Source: Neckera pumila (Eukaryota; Streptophyta; Bryopsida; Hypnales; Neckeraceae). From it: a stretch of DNA of 64,000 nucleotides. The notes beneath the pieces were generated by a model. It had not been told where the DNA came from, did not search any database, and was given only the letters and a program-made list of their open reading frames with translations. Below are positions 24,217-37,400 of this stretch, in pieces. Positions within the stretch are counted from its first letter, which is position 1; the number at the start of each line of letters is the position of its first letter. Both the position numbers and the translations under genes were made by a program. Location of the stretch: positions 38,998,108 to 39,062,107 of the forward strand of contig OZ018408.1 of NCBI GenBank assembly GCA_963969595.1, written 5' to 3'.

Positions 24217-26302
24217 GGCTGCCGCTCCAAATGCGCTCACATGCACAACGAAGACCTCGAACGGAAGGGAAGATAGCTAGAGAGCAAGAGAAGAGCGCAT
24301 GTTGCGATCGAGCTTCTGAAAAAGAATCACCAATATATATATATACAAAGGTGCGGATCCTGCAATTAATCTGGCCTGGAATTGTTGTGCAGGTGATGAA
24401 GAAGAAGCGGAGATGGTGAATATGAGACTAGGTTACCGATGAAATGGAGCTTCCGCTTCCGCCATGGCCATCGGGGAAGATGCATCCCTGCAAGGAATGT
24501 TTGGCTATGGCTTTGGAAGTTAGCAACAGACTTGTCGTCTCCAGGGCTTTTTTTTTTGGCTTTCTGGTGCCAGATTGCAGCATAAAAAAAAATCTGGCTA
24601 AAAAAGGTTATAAAAAATGCCAAAAAAATTGGATGAAATCGCCAGACAATTTTGAAATTAAAAAAAATGTTAGATGAAATCGCCTAATTGTGGATGAAAA
24701 CCATACTATACATCCAATAAGTGGATGAATGTTGCAATTTGGAGCACCACTATAACATTTTATATCACCACTATGGCACTTCTTCAAAAATGAAAAAAAT
24801 AGCCCTGGTCGTCTCTCTCACTCTCTCATGTGTAAGGGGTCCTTTGGTTTCCTCTATGCTTATTGTATTTATAGTCTACGCTATATTTGCTCTACCATAT
24901 ACAAAATGCCGTGTTGTACACTTCAAGATTTGGACACAAATAAGGGTGGACTTCCATGTGGTGTCGGAATTGGAAATAAATTTCAAGTTTTCAAAGTCCT
25001 TACACTTCCAATGGGTAGGAAGAGTAGGAAGAAACTACATTTCAAGAGTAGTTTTGTTCATGTGAATAATGGAAGAATTTATATTTTAGGAATAATTTTG
25101 TCATGTTGTCAAACTAAAAGCAACCGAAAGTTCATGTCCAATGTTAAAATTAGTTTTCTAGAAGTCAAAAACTCACTCCCCTTGCTTTCCATGAGCCTCT
25201 CCCTATTATTTTGCTAGCCAATTATTTTGATTTCATCTTGCAAATATTATAAACTTCCAAATAGAATTCAAAAAAATGCTGTCTTTTTTGCAAAGTTTGA
25301 CCAATTCTGGTATATGGAAGTCCACTCTATTGTAAATAGGCATTTTGTTGTATATCACCCAATTTCCTTGCCTACAAATCACTCTACTATTGAAAGAAAA
25401 ACTTTAGTAGACTCTCAACAAACCTTAAAGAAAACCTTTTATAGACTCTCAACAACCTTTCAAGATCGTGACATTGCACTTTTAAAATGGACACATAACT
25501 GTATAGCTTAGGGATGAATCTACTCATACTTCACTCTTCAATTCTGATAGTCATTTTTCAACATGACAATGCTCCTATACACAAGCAAAGATCATTCAAA
25601 AATGACTTTTGGAGCAACCATTCATAATTCTAAAACCCAATTGCCAAACCTCAATTTCCAAACATGTTCAGGCTATTCACAATGAAATTGTTTAAATTCC
25701 TATCCAACTCCTACCAATCTTCTTCATACATGGGGGCAAATGGAGGAGAGTTTCTGTACTGTACAATGGCTATACATATTACTGTGAAAGAGTGTGTGCT
25801 AGCATGCCAAATCAAATTGCAGCAGTATTGGCCGCTCCTGGCAAGTGGACAAAATTTTGAGTTCTTTGTAAATACAGCCTCATACAGACAACTTTGAAAT
25901 TATGTCTTTTGGGTTCAAAGTTTCTTTATCTTTTGTACTCCCATCATTGTCACGTTTCTGCAAAAATTACTCACATACTGTAGACTCATACTCTGAGGTC
26001 CCTGTAAGCTACGAAACAAGGTATCTGAAAAGCTTAAGGATCCAGGAACTCCTCACTAGCCTGGGGACAGATAAGAATCTCCCGAATTAACACACAATGG
26101 TAGACTACATGACATACCTCTGTGACAGTACCTGCATCTCTTTCTACAGATTTGAAGTTAGAGATCCCTCCGAAGCCCAGTATACCTCAAACCACCTCCG
26201 GGTATATACCCGTTTTCTCTTGTAACAAGATCACGGAGAAACAGAAAACGTGTACACAAGCTACAAAACGAGATTGTCAATAGAATCCCAAGCCTCAGCA
26301 AT
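24217..26302. other. Intergenic DNA between TBCC and the BTB gene
   Basis: Both genes are on the minus strand, so this holds the TBCC promoter and the BTB gene's 3' UTR. A TATATATATATA run lies at about 24335. Frames of 80-130 codons occur (for example 24828-25217 on the plus strand) but none resembles a known family and no splice-linked partner was found. Confidence 0.55.
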
Positions 26303-29300
26303 TCACCTGAAGTATCCATAAAGCTCCAAGTAGCACAAGGACAGGTTCCATGGGGTTGAGAGGCTGGAAGTCGGGCCTAGCAAAACAACCCTGAAAAACC
26401 TGAAAGGCAAAAGTGCGTTGGCCCCGAAGACAGGCCAGGAGGCGTACTGCCCGATTTGACCAAGTGTTTGGTCGATATGATGGGTTCGTAATTGAGTCCA
26501 ACGTTGTCCATCCATAGAGCCCTGTCAAAGTCATAGTCTTCTCATATTAACTACCCAATAGAGTAAAGAAACCCAAACAATGTTGGGTTGAATGTTTAAG
26601 CAGTCTTGAGGAGACTTTCTTTTGTCTACTTTAATTGTCTTCACTGACTATTGACAAAGACATGCCTGGTGATATAAAATTTAAGCACATCTGAATTTAA
26701 AATTTCGCAATATGATCAATCAGGAAAGACATTTTTAAGCCATGAATCCTCTTAGATATGCTAACAAGAATACATGAAAAATCTGATTGTTCCAATACTG
26801 TAATAGTACTACCGGTATGCTCAGCACTTACAGAATTGCTTTAGGTATAGTTACCTCAGGCCAGAGTCTTCTCAGAAATTGCAAGAGACGGCACGGGATC
26901 TTAATTCAGGAGCAGTGTCATCTGACCTTTGTGTACTTTCTCAATCATTGATTTACTCGGGCAAAAGCTATGATGGTCCTCAAAGTTGAGCATTACAACA
27001 GAACAAGGAAAACAGATTTTACCTGAAGGCTCCAGTGGCGCATAAAACTCGAAGAACTATCCTGCCTCACGGTGTAGTAGTTGCAGAGAAGCTGCACAAA
27101 ACCACAAGTGAAGCGATGAGCTTGTACAAATGGTGGAAAGGTCACACATGACATTTATAACCCAAAGATTTTCCCCGTTGTGCCTCCTGTAGAAATTCAC
27201 TAGAGGATAGAGTCTCTCTCCCCAAAATCCTTGGAGAGATTTTAATGGAAGTGGCACTCATACTTCAGAAGTTGTGGAAGGCAAAAAGAGCCTGCTAAAA
27301 CTGGGTAATAATGTAATGCATTTGGCAGATGACAAGGTAGGAAGACAACAATAAACTGAGTTTAGTACAAAGATAGCAACCTGCTGATCTACTCCGAGAT
27401 CCACTTTCCACCAGGCTGACATTTGTCCATTATCATTACAAGGTCCTGCAAATGATGTACCCTACACACAACAACAGCATTGCAGTCAAGTACACCTTCG
27501 AGATCATTTTTCCAGTACTAAAGTCATGCAAGACGAGCTACGCAGAGTAAACGCTTTCAAAGCAGTAAACGTGGATTCCAACAAAATTAGATTGATTAAG
27601 GAACCTTTAAACAAAATCACGATTAAATAAGCCATACGATCACCATGATAGATAAGGAGGCCACTATATATCATTGTGATAATAGGAAGACCTCCCCATG
27701 AAGCATGGAAAATATTCTCCTGAAAAACTATTTAGTACCAACGTAAATGCAGGACGGAGAAAAAATGATCTGAGAACAACAGACTAAATCAACTGCAACG
27801 TTATCATGGTAAGAATGGTGGGATATCAAAAGGATCATATAGTACCTGGTAGTTCCGAGATACGAGAGCTTTAGCATCAGTAAAGCGTGAAGGAGGGCTG
27901 CTTGCTGAAACCACCAGCTTCTGCAACAGGAAGTGAGAGCATTCAGTTAGAGACAAGTCTAAAAAGCTAACAATTTGGAGAAAGAAGAGTCATGTTATGC
28001 CCAATTTGGAAACAAATTCTGTAAATCGCAATGCAGGAATTGCAGGGTCTGAGACCCCTAATAATATACCAAAAGAAAGAAGAAACCATACCCTAAATTT
28101 TATAGCAATAGAAATATGTATTGAAAGTTACTTGACTATTGGCTTCCAAGGTGGACTTCCTATATTTAGCATAGGCACTTAGGCGTTACTAAAGGACGTT
28201 GAAGATGGCAACCGCCTCTAGAAAACCAGAGATTCGTCAACAATGATAGCTATACCTTGGTGAGAACGGGATTCATCCAGGGATGCTGTCCAGAAGATGT
28301 GCCCAGATAGTAGAACACCCCATTGCAATCTCCATCACTTATGTACAACAATTCCTTGAATGTCGAAAGCCGCTGGCTGAACCTGACGGTGCTGCGTGGA
28401 AACTTGACCAACCTGCCTTGAGTACGCATGTCGAGTGACTGAAAGATCTCCCTGGAAATAAACACACAAAAAGACACATTATTTAATTGGACGATAATCC
28501 AATGAGAGGTGAGATAAAAGTTGATTGAATGATACTAAAAGAAGAAACGGTATACTATGTGAAATGCTCTCAGTTGATCGAAAGGTTCAGTCTTAGTCAA
28601 GACAGGCCATAGTAGCATTCTAGATGTCCATTCAGTTCAATGAACCGTTCATCTCAATTATTAAAAGAGTTTAATAATTTTTCTTACCTAAATTGGAAAC
28701 AAGAGAAAGTGCAATAACTGGCACAAGAGTTCTGAATATTAACTGCTGTTGAGTGGAGGATGTCAAATCTTGGCATAGGTACTCAATAGCTTCTTCCACC
28801 TGATACAGCACATCGCACTGTTAAATGTACAGAATTTATATTGGCACGAACATAGTGCATAAACCTGCTTCAAATATAAGAAGGTCATGCCTTGATACAG
28901 CATAGACAACGTTGTCGTGTATCTATCAATAATAGCAAACCAACAATAGAAAAAACTACATTCTGTGATTCAGAGTTTCCTCCTTTGGGAGGTTTGCAGC
29001 ACCTCACTAACAGGATCCCTATTTCATGAGGTAAACGGACCTTCCAGGACTAGTTAATGTTAAGTACAACAAGGAATGCGCAATGCAATCTAATTCTGTT
29101 TGTCGGATGTCAGAATAGGTCACTCCTGCCATTATTCTTCCAAAGTCATCTTTCAAAAGGTTTGACAAACAATGCCCAAATACTTTCAAGACACATTCCA
29201 GTAGGTACTCACAAGCTCCTCCATTACTGGGAACACCTTGCAGAGTTCTGAAATTTGTAACTGTGGAGAACACCAGTCAAGATATTAGAAACAGTAGCAT

Positions 29301-32300
29301 AAAAATTAAATATACACGGTAAATAAGCTTCCACATATTGAACAAAACAAGGTCGTGCCATTTTCACATGGAAGTGACACAAATACGCATGAGAGAAAAT
29401 AACCAAGCAAACTTTCAGCATGTAACTGACAAAGTCATTGGAAGATTCGCTGGCTCACCGACTGCAAAACTAGGAGGGGCAAGAGAGGGAATCGCACAAG
29501 AGGAAGCAAGAGTTTGACATCTTCAAGCCGTTCTTGGAATAACGCGGCACCCTCCGTCTTTGCTTGTTCATTCGCATCTTCCCAACTGTGAATGGTGTCC
29601 TTGTTCGCACCCCACATCATTATAGCGTCCAAAACTTTCTCTTCAGAAATCACGGATAAAGCTGGATGCTGACACACCAGCATACAATCCACACTATTAG
29701 CGTCCATCACCTACAGTAAGGCAGTCGAGGGAAGAAATCTCAAGAAATTTATGAAGGTATCTAATACTGCCCTTGATGACGTGGAATAGTGTCGTGCGGA
29801 CCTACCCTAATTGGACAAACCGGGAATTCCTGGAAAAGCCCTGTCAGCAGCCAATTGCAAAACAGGACATCCAGGAATCCGATTGAGGCGCAAGGCGACT
29901 CAATCTTAGCCACAATGATCCCAGCAGAAGATTATCATCATAAACAAAATCATCATTGACCTCACATCACGAAATTCACTAAATAATCAACAGTCCCCCA
30001 AATCAGTTTGAACCGCAATGCTAAAAACAAGAATGTAAATTGCCCGAGAATACTACAACAAGAACACTAATGAATATGCAAAAACAACAGACTACTTCGA
30101 GTGTTATTTAGGCAAGCCAGAAAACCCCTGCGGCCCAAAAAAATTCGGTCTGTAATGGACTCCCTCTGAGTAAGGGGAATTTTCAAACCTGCAGGATCTG
30201 CGAAATGCAAGAAGCTTCAAGCCCTTGAAAATCTCCAGCGGGAGGAATGATGCAGTAATCAAAGTGGCGAGCACAGCAGTCCTCGCATGCATCCCGTAAT
30301 GACTTGCAATTCGGCATGGCGGCAGCCACTTGCAATATAGCGCAAGCAGAATCCTAACAATAAAAGAGATGAAGTAGGTAAACTTTAGAAAAATTATCAT
30401 CTGGCATGTTCAGGTGACCAGACTAACTAGAAGCCTAAACCCTGCAACCAAACCCATGCAGTAGTACTCTCGTGAATCTTTTTTTGCTTGCTTTATGCAT
30501 GGCGTGAAGTAGAGTAAAACAAATAAGAGCATATTCAAAGGTGAGACAATTTAATATGCAGTGAGGGGAAGTTGTGACGCAAGAGATTGGAGACCCTTGA
30601 GCTATGAATTAGGAAGCTATCATCCCCTGAAGGACCAAGAATTTGTGGATTGAAAATGACCAATTCAATTGATCCTATCGTGAAAAAGTAGTTCAGATAG
30701 GGTCAAATGTTATATCACCGGAATCAGTGAAGAACATGGCATGCAGTGGTCAAAAAATAATTAAAATTGGGCAAAAGTGTCAATATGACCTACTCAAGAT
30801 TTAAAAAAAGACACGAGGCCCCAAAATATACAGAGACACAAACAGTGACATTGCAATCACGACAGGACATACCTCTGCCAAGCAATCCATAAGGCGTAAA
30901 CAACATTCCTGCTGTAAAGACTGAATGGCAAATTGATCGGCAAGAACTAAAAGAGGAAGTAGCAATGCCCAGTAGTCACTCCTCTCCTCCAGGTCCAGGT
31001 GGCCACGATACATGAAGCATAGCATGGCCATGAAGACCTCAGGTTCTGTATCCTTAATGAGAACCTGACCAACAGTGCTCTCGGACATCCCGTTTGTGAA
31101 CATCTGTTAGACACATACACATAAACACACATCAGATGAGGTAGAGGATATGAAAATCGTTAGGTATCTGCTCTAGTCTCCTATGCCGACCCCTGTCACC
31201 AATAGGAGCTCATCTCTTCCAATACACTTGGCTAGCCTTCAATTGGCGAGTAGTGTAAGTAGGACTTGGTTACATGCATATATGGCCACTAATCTTTGAA
31301 TGGACATGGGGTGGTCTACTGTAACTTAGATTAGTCTTCAACCTTCCGCTTTAAATTGCGTAAGAAATTCTTCATTAGTGATAAAAATCTGATCTCAACA
31401 AATTTAGTTCTTGTACCCAATGTGATCTCTTCACACTCTCCACTAATCTCCCCAAATTACAGTCCTACATGTTGATTGAAATGCTGAAAGTGATGCAAAT
31501 AGTATCCTCTACCTTATGCACAACAAAAACCACATCATCAATGATAACCTTCCACTTCATAAAAGTAACCCAACCTTTGCAAATGGCTCGCTCCAAGCAC
31601 TCAAAATCAGCCTGTGAGCTCGAGCCACGGTTCCATGGTCCTCAACCAAAAGATCCACATCGCTGAACTCTCCACTGTCAAGATACTGCAGCAGCACTTC
31701 TGCATTCACGGGGATGTTGAGAGCGCATGTCGACTGGTCCTGGAACACAGTCACTGGGTTCTCGTACGTCAACTCCAAATTGGAGTCTATCGTCACTCCA
31801 AATTCTGCCTCTTCCGCGACAGCTGCTATGAGCTGTTGGCATTGGAGGACAAGAGACGTGAGACCAAACTTCTCAGAAAGCTCCTGAAGTCCACTGAGAT
31901 CACTCTTGGTCACCTATCACATTTCCAAACGGAACACACCATAAGCCATCATGCAATTTCATGAAAATAGATCGTTTCAGGAATCATGCAGAGAATTTCC
32001 CCATAAATAAGAACAGATATCTTTATGGTTAACAAAGACCTAAAACCTAAAATCGGTATACTCCCAAGATGATAGATGGCATCCAACACCCATGCATGAC
32101 CAACGTTTTCAGCAAAATTTCTGAATCAATACTGAAAACCCTGTCTACTGCAAAGCATGTAGCAATCGCCTTGAGATCTGTCGAAAACACTCACCATCGT
32201 GTGCCCCGTATAGATATACCGCAGAAACGCATGCAATACCGCGTAGTTCACCGAGGGGAGCCTCACGACATCGCCATCCAACTCCCTAAACCCCGTGCAA

Positions 32301-33210
32301 GCCGACGCGAGCAGCACGCGATGCGCGCGCACCACTTTCCGACTTTGCCCAATCACGAACTGCACATCCGCAAACTCCGCGCTCTCCAAGTACTGCGCCA
32401 ACCCCCCTCCAATCCCTTGCAATGCATTCGGCATGTACTTCCCACTCACGGGAGCAGGGGGTAGCACTCGGACGTCCCGATAGCCCACGTGCTTGTCCCA
32501 GCTACTCAACCCCACGTACTTGATCTTGCAATTAGGCGTTGGATCCGACCATTCGTGTACGATGCTCTGTCCGGGCTCGCCTTTGCCCATTGTGATTCGC
32601 CCGTCGAGCACACTGATCCAGTAACGCTCAAATGCGGCAGGGCGGAGAACAATACCTGCGACGTCCACGACGGTCTTCCCGTCGACGAGAAACTTCAAAC
32701 GACGGTTGCAATGGCTGCCTAATATCACTGTGTAGTTCGCGCCAACGTCCGTCCGGTAATGCTTGCAGCCTGCCAGGGAAATTCGGTCAAACTCAATGTC
32801 CAAATCTCAAAGAGAGATTGCAATTGGGGGTGGACTCCAACAGCCATGATACCCAAACCTCGGTGAATCAAAAAGCGCCCCAACATTTGACCAAATTCGC
32901 TAATCCTAGTTGATCCTTGAAAACCACGGTCACATCGTTCGCCCAAATCGCAAACAGAGATTACAATTAGGGAAGAACTCCAACAATCACGAGACCCAAA
33001 CCTCATCAAATCAAAAAAACTCCCAAACATTCGACAAAGCACACCCCAATTCGCCATACCTGGTTGGTCCTTGAAAACCACGGTCACATCGTTCGCCGCC
33101 CGCGCCTCAAACGCGACGCACCCGCGCCCAGGCGTGAGGAAGCTCTGGTCGTCGCCCATGAGCCAGGCGCAGTCGAAGGGCGGCACGACCAGGACAGAAG
33201 AGCCGGCCAT
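26303..33210 (-). CDS. Plant BTB/POZ protein with FAMeT-like, two BTB, BACK and discoidin-like domains (At2g30600-type)
   Basis: Thirteen minus-strand exons: 33210-33060, 32769-32195, 31913-31575, 31103-30873, 30353-30189, 29710-29459, 29260-29213, 28799-28744, 28451-28256, 27920-27846, 27461-27381, 27091-27023, 26521-26303; 818 residues, near the Arabidopsis relative. Domains in order: farnesoic-acid-methyltransferase-like module (about 60-150, with RRLKFLVDGKTVVD and YVGLSSWDKHVGYR), BTB 1 (about 173-241), BTB 2 (about 317-430, LQYLDSGEFSDVDL), BACK (about 433-570), and a C-terminal F5/8-C-like domain ending CYLELYGYFR. BTB-BACK proteins usually serve as substrate adaptors of cullin-3 ubiquitin ligases; that role is inferred. 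Exon 8 must use a GTTAAT donor at 28743 to keep phase, because the better GTAAGA donor at 28687 breaks the frame. Intron 1 carries a duplicated exon 1 border. Confidence 0.9.
30622..30824 (+). mobile_element. TTAA-type element, short form, in BTB-gene intron 4
   Basis: It begins ATCCCCTGAAGGACCAAGAA, then GAAAATGACCAATTCAATTG, ATATCACCGGAATCAGTGAAG and GGTCAAAAAATAATT, matching in order the copies in TBCC and the hydrolase gene. The right end is poorly preserved. Confidence 0.55.
32801..33097 (-). repeat. Tandem duplication across the exon 1/intron 1 border of the BTB gene
   Basis: Unit 1 (32944-33097) covers the end of exon 1, its donor and the start of intron 1; unit 2 (32801-32943) is a diverged copy lying directly downstream in the intron. 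Both carry GGCGAACGATGTGACCGTGG and TTTTCAAGGA. In the gene's own copy the donor is CCAG/GTATGG; in the intronic copy it is CTAG/GATTAG and cannot be spliced. The duplicated coding piece is therefore dead. Confidence 0.85.
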
Positions 33211-33924
33211 CGCAACAGGGAGACAGCTAGGAAATCACCAAGCCTCGCCACAGAAACGACTAACATCTGATCACTCCATCCCAACCCACTCCAACCCACA
33301 AAAGCCTAGAAACCCAAATCCGGGATACAAAACCTACGAGAACTACCGCAAGATGCAGCAAACTGAGGATTTGTTGCACAATGCACACCAGGGTTGCGCA
33401 TGGCATTGAGGTTCGTTCTCAGCTTGTACGTACATTACTAAGTTAATTGTAGGGATGCTTGGGATCTTTGGAATCGGCTGGGGATGGGGTCGATGAGAAT
33501 CTGATGAGAATCTGATGAGAATCTGTCAGTGTTGATGAGTGGGATCAGGATTCTTTCTGGCAGGCGGGCGGACTCTTTCTATTCTACATTTGCGCTTATC
33601 GGCCAGTGAGTGAGGTGAGTGCCGCACATGGGTAGCGCATTGCGTCCCGTTAAAGAGCTTAACCCGCTTGTCCAGGTGGGTCCTTGTTGCTTTCAGGGAA
33701 GTTTCGAGTTTGGGTCGCGTTGTTGTTATCTTTCTCTTTACGAGGGCATGGACAATTGGGCACACAGAAACAGAAATGGCGCGCCAAGAGGGGGTTTTGG
33801 AGGCACTTCAGAGGTCCGGAGTTCACTGTTGACGAACGTCCCTCCCACCCTCCCACCATCCCACGCTGTGTGAGGCCCACTTCTCACTATGTTGCACTCC
33901 CTTCACAAGACCTCGTTGCACAAT
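33211..33924. other. Upstream region of the BTB gene
   Basis: Expected to hold the promoter. No TATA box or recognised element stands out. A triplicated ATGAGAATCTG run lies at about 33493-33523. No gene was recognised. Confidence 0.5.
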
Positions 33925-34400
33925 AGGGGTAATCACACCTTCTTCACTGCACCAAAATTCACAAAAGAATGAGAAAAAAAAGGAGCCAATGTGGAGTCTG
34001 AATTTATGAAGAAGGTGTGACACCCCTTTTTCATGTGTTGCACATGGAGAATTGAAAACCTGCAAATGTTTTTACTTATGCGACTATATCAGCAACCTCC
34101 AAGGTGAGATCGGCAAATGTTTTTATTTATGCAACTATATCAACAACCTCCAAGGTGAGATCGGCAGCCTCTGGGGTGAAAACAGCAGCAGCCTCCGGGG
34201 TGAAACTTTGGAGCTTGTGATAACAAGATTCGCGCGCTAATTCCTCACGACACCCATTATTCACTTTCGTAGGAGACTAGTGCGTCGCGAAGCATTTACA
34301 GCAAAAGCTTGAAGAAGTGATGGGAAGCTAATCAGGAGCTGACACATGCATCCCCATTCGCATGGGAATTTTTGTGGAGTGAAGAAGGTGTGACTACCTC
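33925..34400. mobile_element. Inverted-repeat element with GTAATCACACCTTCTTCACT ends
   Basis: The left end (about 33928-33966, GGGGTAATCACACCTTC and TTCACTGCACCAAAATTC) matches the reverse complement of the right end (about 34365-34399, AGTGAAGAAGGTGTGACTACC) over about 34 bp. An internal third copy, GAAGAAGGTGTGACACCCC at 34009, makes the first 100 bp a palindrome. The CACTA element at 34401 sits at the right border. No coding capacity, superfamily not assigned. Confidence 0.5.
34062..34163 (+). repeat. Two 51-bp direct repeats
   Basis: GCAAATGTTTTTACTTATGC at 34062 recurs at 34113 with few changes, each followed by ACTATATCA and AACCTCCAAGGTGAGATC. Period 51 bp. A third, shorter echo (CAGCCTC-GGGGTGAAA, twice) follows to about 34206. 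Confidence 0.85.
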
Positions 34401-37400
34401 CATTATAAGAAAACCGTGTTTTTTCTGATGTCGGAGCAAAAACATGTGATGTCCAAGGCCAAACATATTATGTCCGCGGAGACATCAAGATGTTAAAGAG
34501 AGGGATTGCAATTTCAGGAGATTTCTGAGGATGTTCCAGATGATTGTGGCAGATTTGAATGAAAACAAGTTGGTGTTACCATCGACATTGGGATTTATGA
34601 TGACATTTTTGAAGACTTGTTGATGTCCGGCCATCTGTTCGCAAAAACATGGACTGCCAAGTCAGTTTTGGGGAAAAAAATTAATAGAGGATAAATTTGT
34701 GGAAATTACTTTTTTGGGGGGTAAAAATTTGACTGAGGTTAAAATTAAAGGGATCGAGCAGCCACCGGGCAGCTTTGGGAGAAAATAAAATGACGTGGCA
34801 TATGATGTGGCATGCCACGTGTAAAATAATTGATGTGGCATAAAATTATGCTGATGTGGCATGCCACGTCAGTATAGCAGGGCTGTCTCTTGGCATTTTC
34901 TACACTTTATTAGAGATGTCTAAACAGACGTAGAGACGTCACTAGAGACATCTTATAAAACGTTGAGATGTTTTGGTGGACGTTTTTATAAACTTGTAGA
35001 TGTTTTAAGAAACATCATCACAGTCGATATAACGCCTATGGAGACGTCATCAAAGCGGCCTATAAGAATTCCGTGTTTTTTCTGATGTCCGGCCAAAGAC
35101 GTAGCATATTTAAGCTGGAAATGATATGTCCAAGAGAACGTTGAGATGTCTAATGGAAAGAAGCCGCAAAATTGTAAATTTTTGTGGAGGTTGTGGCAAA
35201 CAAAAGAAAAATATCGTCACAATAGTTGGATGCTACCAAAAACAACCATGTTTTTGAAGACATTACTGCAGACATAAATATATTTTAAAAATCATCCGAG
35301 AAAACAATCATAGCCACGTCAGCATCCCTAGTCAATTTAACTCCAGATAAGTCATTGGAAGTTACTCCGGTCTGGAATGAACTTGTTGCCTTAAGTGGAA
35401 AAAAAGAGGAAAGGCAGGTGGGTAGAAAGAAAAGGCTGATATAGCACCTGATGTCTCAAGTGACGTGGAAATTCAGTGACATGGACATCCAAAAAGCTTA
35501 CGTGGCACTTGATATGGAAATTTAGTGACAAGGACATCAAAAAGCTAACGTGGCATGACACGTTAGCATAGGGGGTCCGCCTGCATCACATTCATGGATG
35601 TTCTTGTAGACATCATTTAGAACATACAGATGATTTTGTAGACATTACTTTCAGCAGCATCGTCAGAAGCTCCCTGCAACTGGGACGTCCTAGCTTATGA
35701 GAATACTTATGAGATAGTTATCTGAAACATGCATGGAAGATTTCCAAAGCCGGTGATTCTATGTGTCACCTGCAGCATTGCTGTGCATAGTTTGAAGGGG
35801 GAAATGCAAGCTCATCAATGTCACAAAGAATAGCAGAGTCTCCAATAGGGCACGCTATGCTGCATTCTATTGAAACAAAGTCATGTCTTTCACAACATTG
35901 TCATGCGTCTATCATTTTCAAAAAGATAACTCAAATGCTAACATCTACTACCTCCTCCCCCTTCTATCATAACTTCTCTACACCTATAACCATCATTGTA
36001 CTATATGACTTATTTGTTGCATCAGAATGTAATAGTCGTAGAATGGCAAAGTACTGGATTCAATGTTAGCATCGCAAGCATATAAGACGTAGTGTAAGTC
36101 ATAGTCTGAGATTTTATGACATGTTCGGAGATGTAGTATGAGACGTTAGGACATTTGTGGGGACATCTATGGAGACTTCAAGATGTTTTAACCCCTAAAG
36201 GACCAAGGTCTTTTTTTTGCCAAAAACTCTCAAAACTGCCATTTCTAGAGCAAAGAGTAAAAAAAATTGAAAATTGATTTTTTTGCACATCTAACTGTTA
36301 GATCTTATATCTAACTAGTATGAAAATGTGTGGAAAAAATTTCAGGATTTTTGACTGCACAGATTGCAAGATATCTGCGCTTGAAGTGAAAAAAAACAGA
36401 TTTTCAGCACATTGCGGGACTAGATTTTTTGACTTTGAACATTTTTTAACTTAAATTTTTTGTACTACAGAGTTTTGAGCTTTAAATCTTTATAGTGGAG
36501 AATTGAGTTGAGATTCGAGGAAAAAAAAAATTCAAAAAAACTTAATTTCATTCTTAAAAAAATTGTTAAGTAGAAGATAGTACAAGATAGAAGGAAAATC
36601 TAAACTATTAATATCTTTTAGATGGAATTAAAATGCACTAATTCCAATGGTGAGATTATTCTAGAAAAAAAACTAAATCATGTGGAACTTTTTTTTTTTG
36701 AAAATTCCCAAAATTGCATTCCGAAATGAATCCTATAAGGGTTTTTTTTCAAGAAGATGCTCTAATTGCCCAAAAAACAAGATTGTCCATAACTTCCTCA
36801 TAAAAAATCCAAATGAAATGAATCAAAGCTTTCCAAATAGGCAAATATATAATCTACAAGGAAAAAAGATTTTCTTTCTTAAATTAAATTTTTTGCAAAA
36901 TTTTTTTGCTGCCTCCTCTCCCTTGTTTTGAGCTCATTTGGGCATAACTTTTGTTCCTGGGCTTTGATTGAAAAAAAATTATATTCCCACAAAGCTTATC
37001 AGTTTTTCTATCTTCAAAAAAATTTTCAAAAAATCATGACAAAAATTCAACCCGTAGATACCTACCCGAAATCCCATTTGTCCCCAAAGAGACAATGGTC
37101 TTTTAGGGGTTAAGAAACATAACTTGGAGTGAAATTGTCTTCATCTCCATTCAAACGCAAACTTGTATTTTATGCACTTCGACGTGCGTTTCCTTACATT
37201 CATTAGGAGTTAAGATGTTTAGTGAGTAATGCAAGACGTATTCTTACATGTCTAGCAACCTAGGATATGACTTCATGCCATATTAATAAGGACATCAATG
37301 TCCACCACTTGCAACTTTTGTGTTACGTCATACATGATGACAAATACTATAGATGTACATAGTCACTAGCATTCTCTTTTTTAGTCTGAGCAAACGATGT

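Noticed and set aside
24828..25217. 129-codon frame upstream of TBCC
   Set aside because: No family resemblance, overlapping frames in the same stretch, and no splice or promoter support.
32126..33210. Minus-strand frame running from BTB exon 1 through intron 1
   Set aside because: The frame is open only because the exon border is duplicated; correct phase and domain continuity need splicing from 33060 to 32769.
34052..34240. 62-codon frame with a 17-residue internal repeat
   Set aside because: The repeat is simply a 51 bp direct DNA repeat whose length is divisible by three, inside a foldback element.
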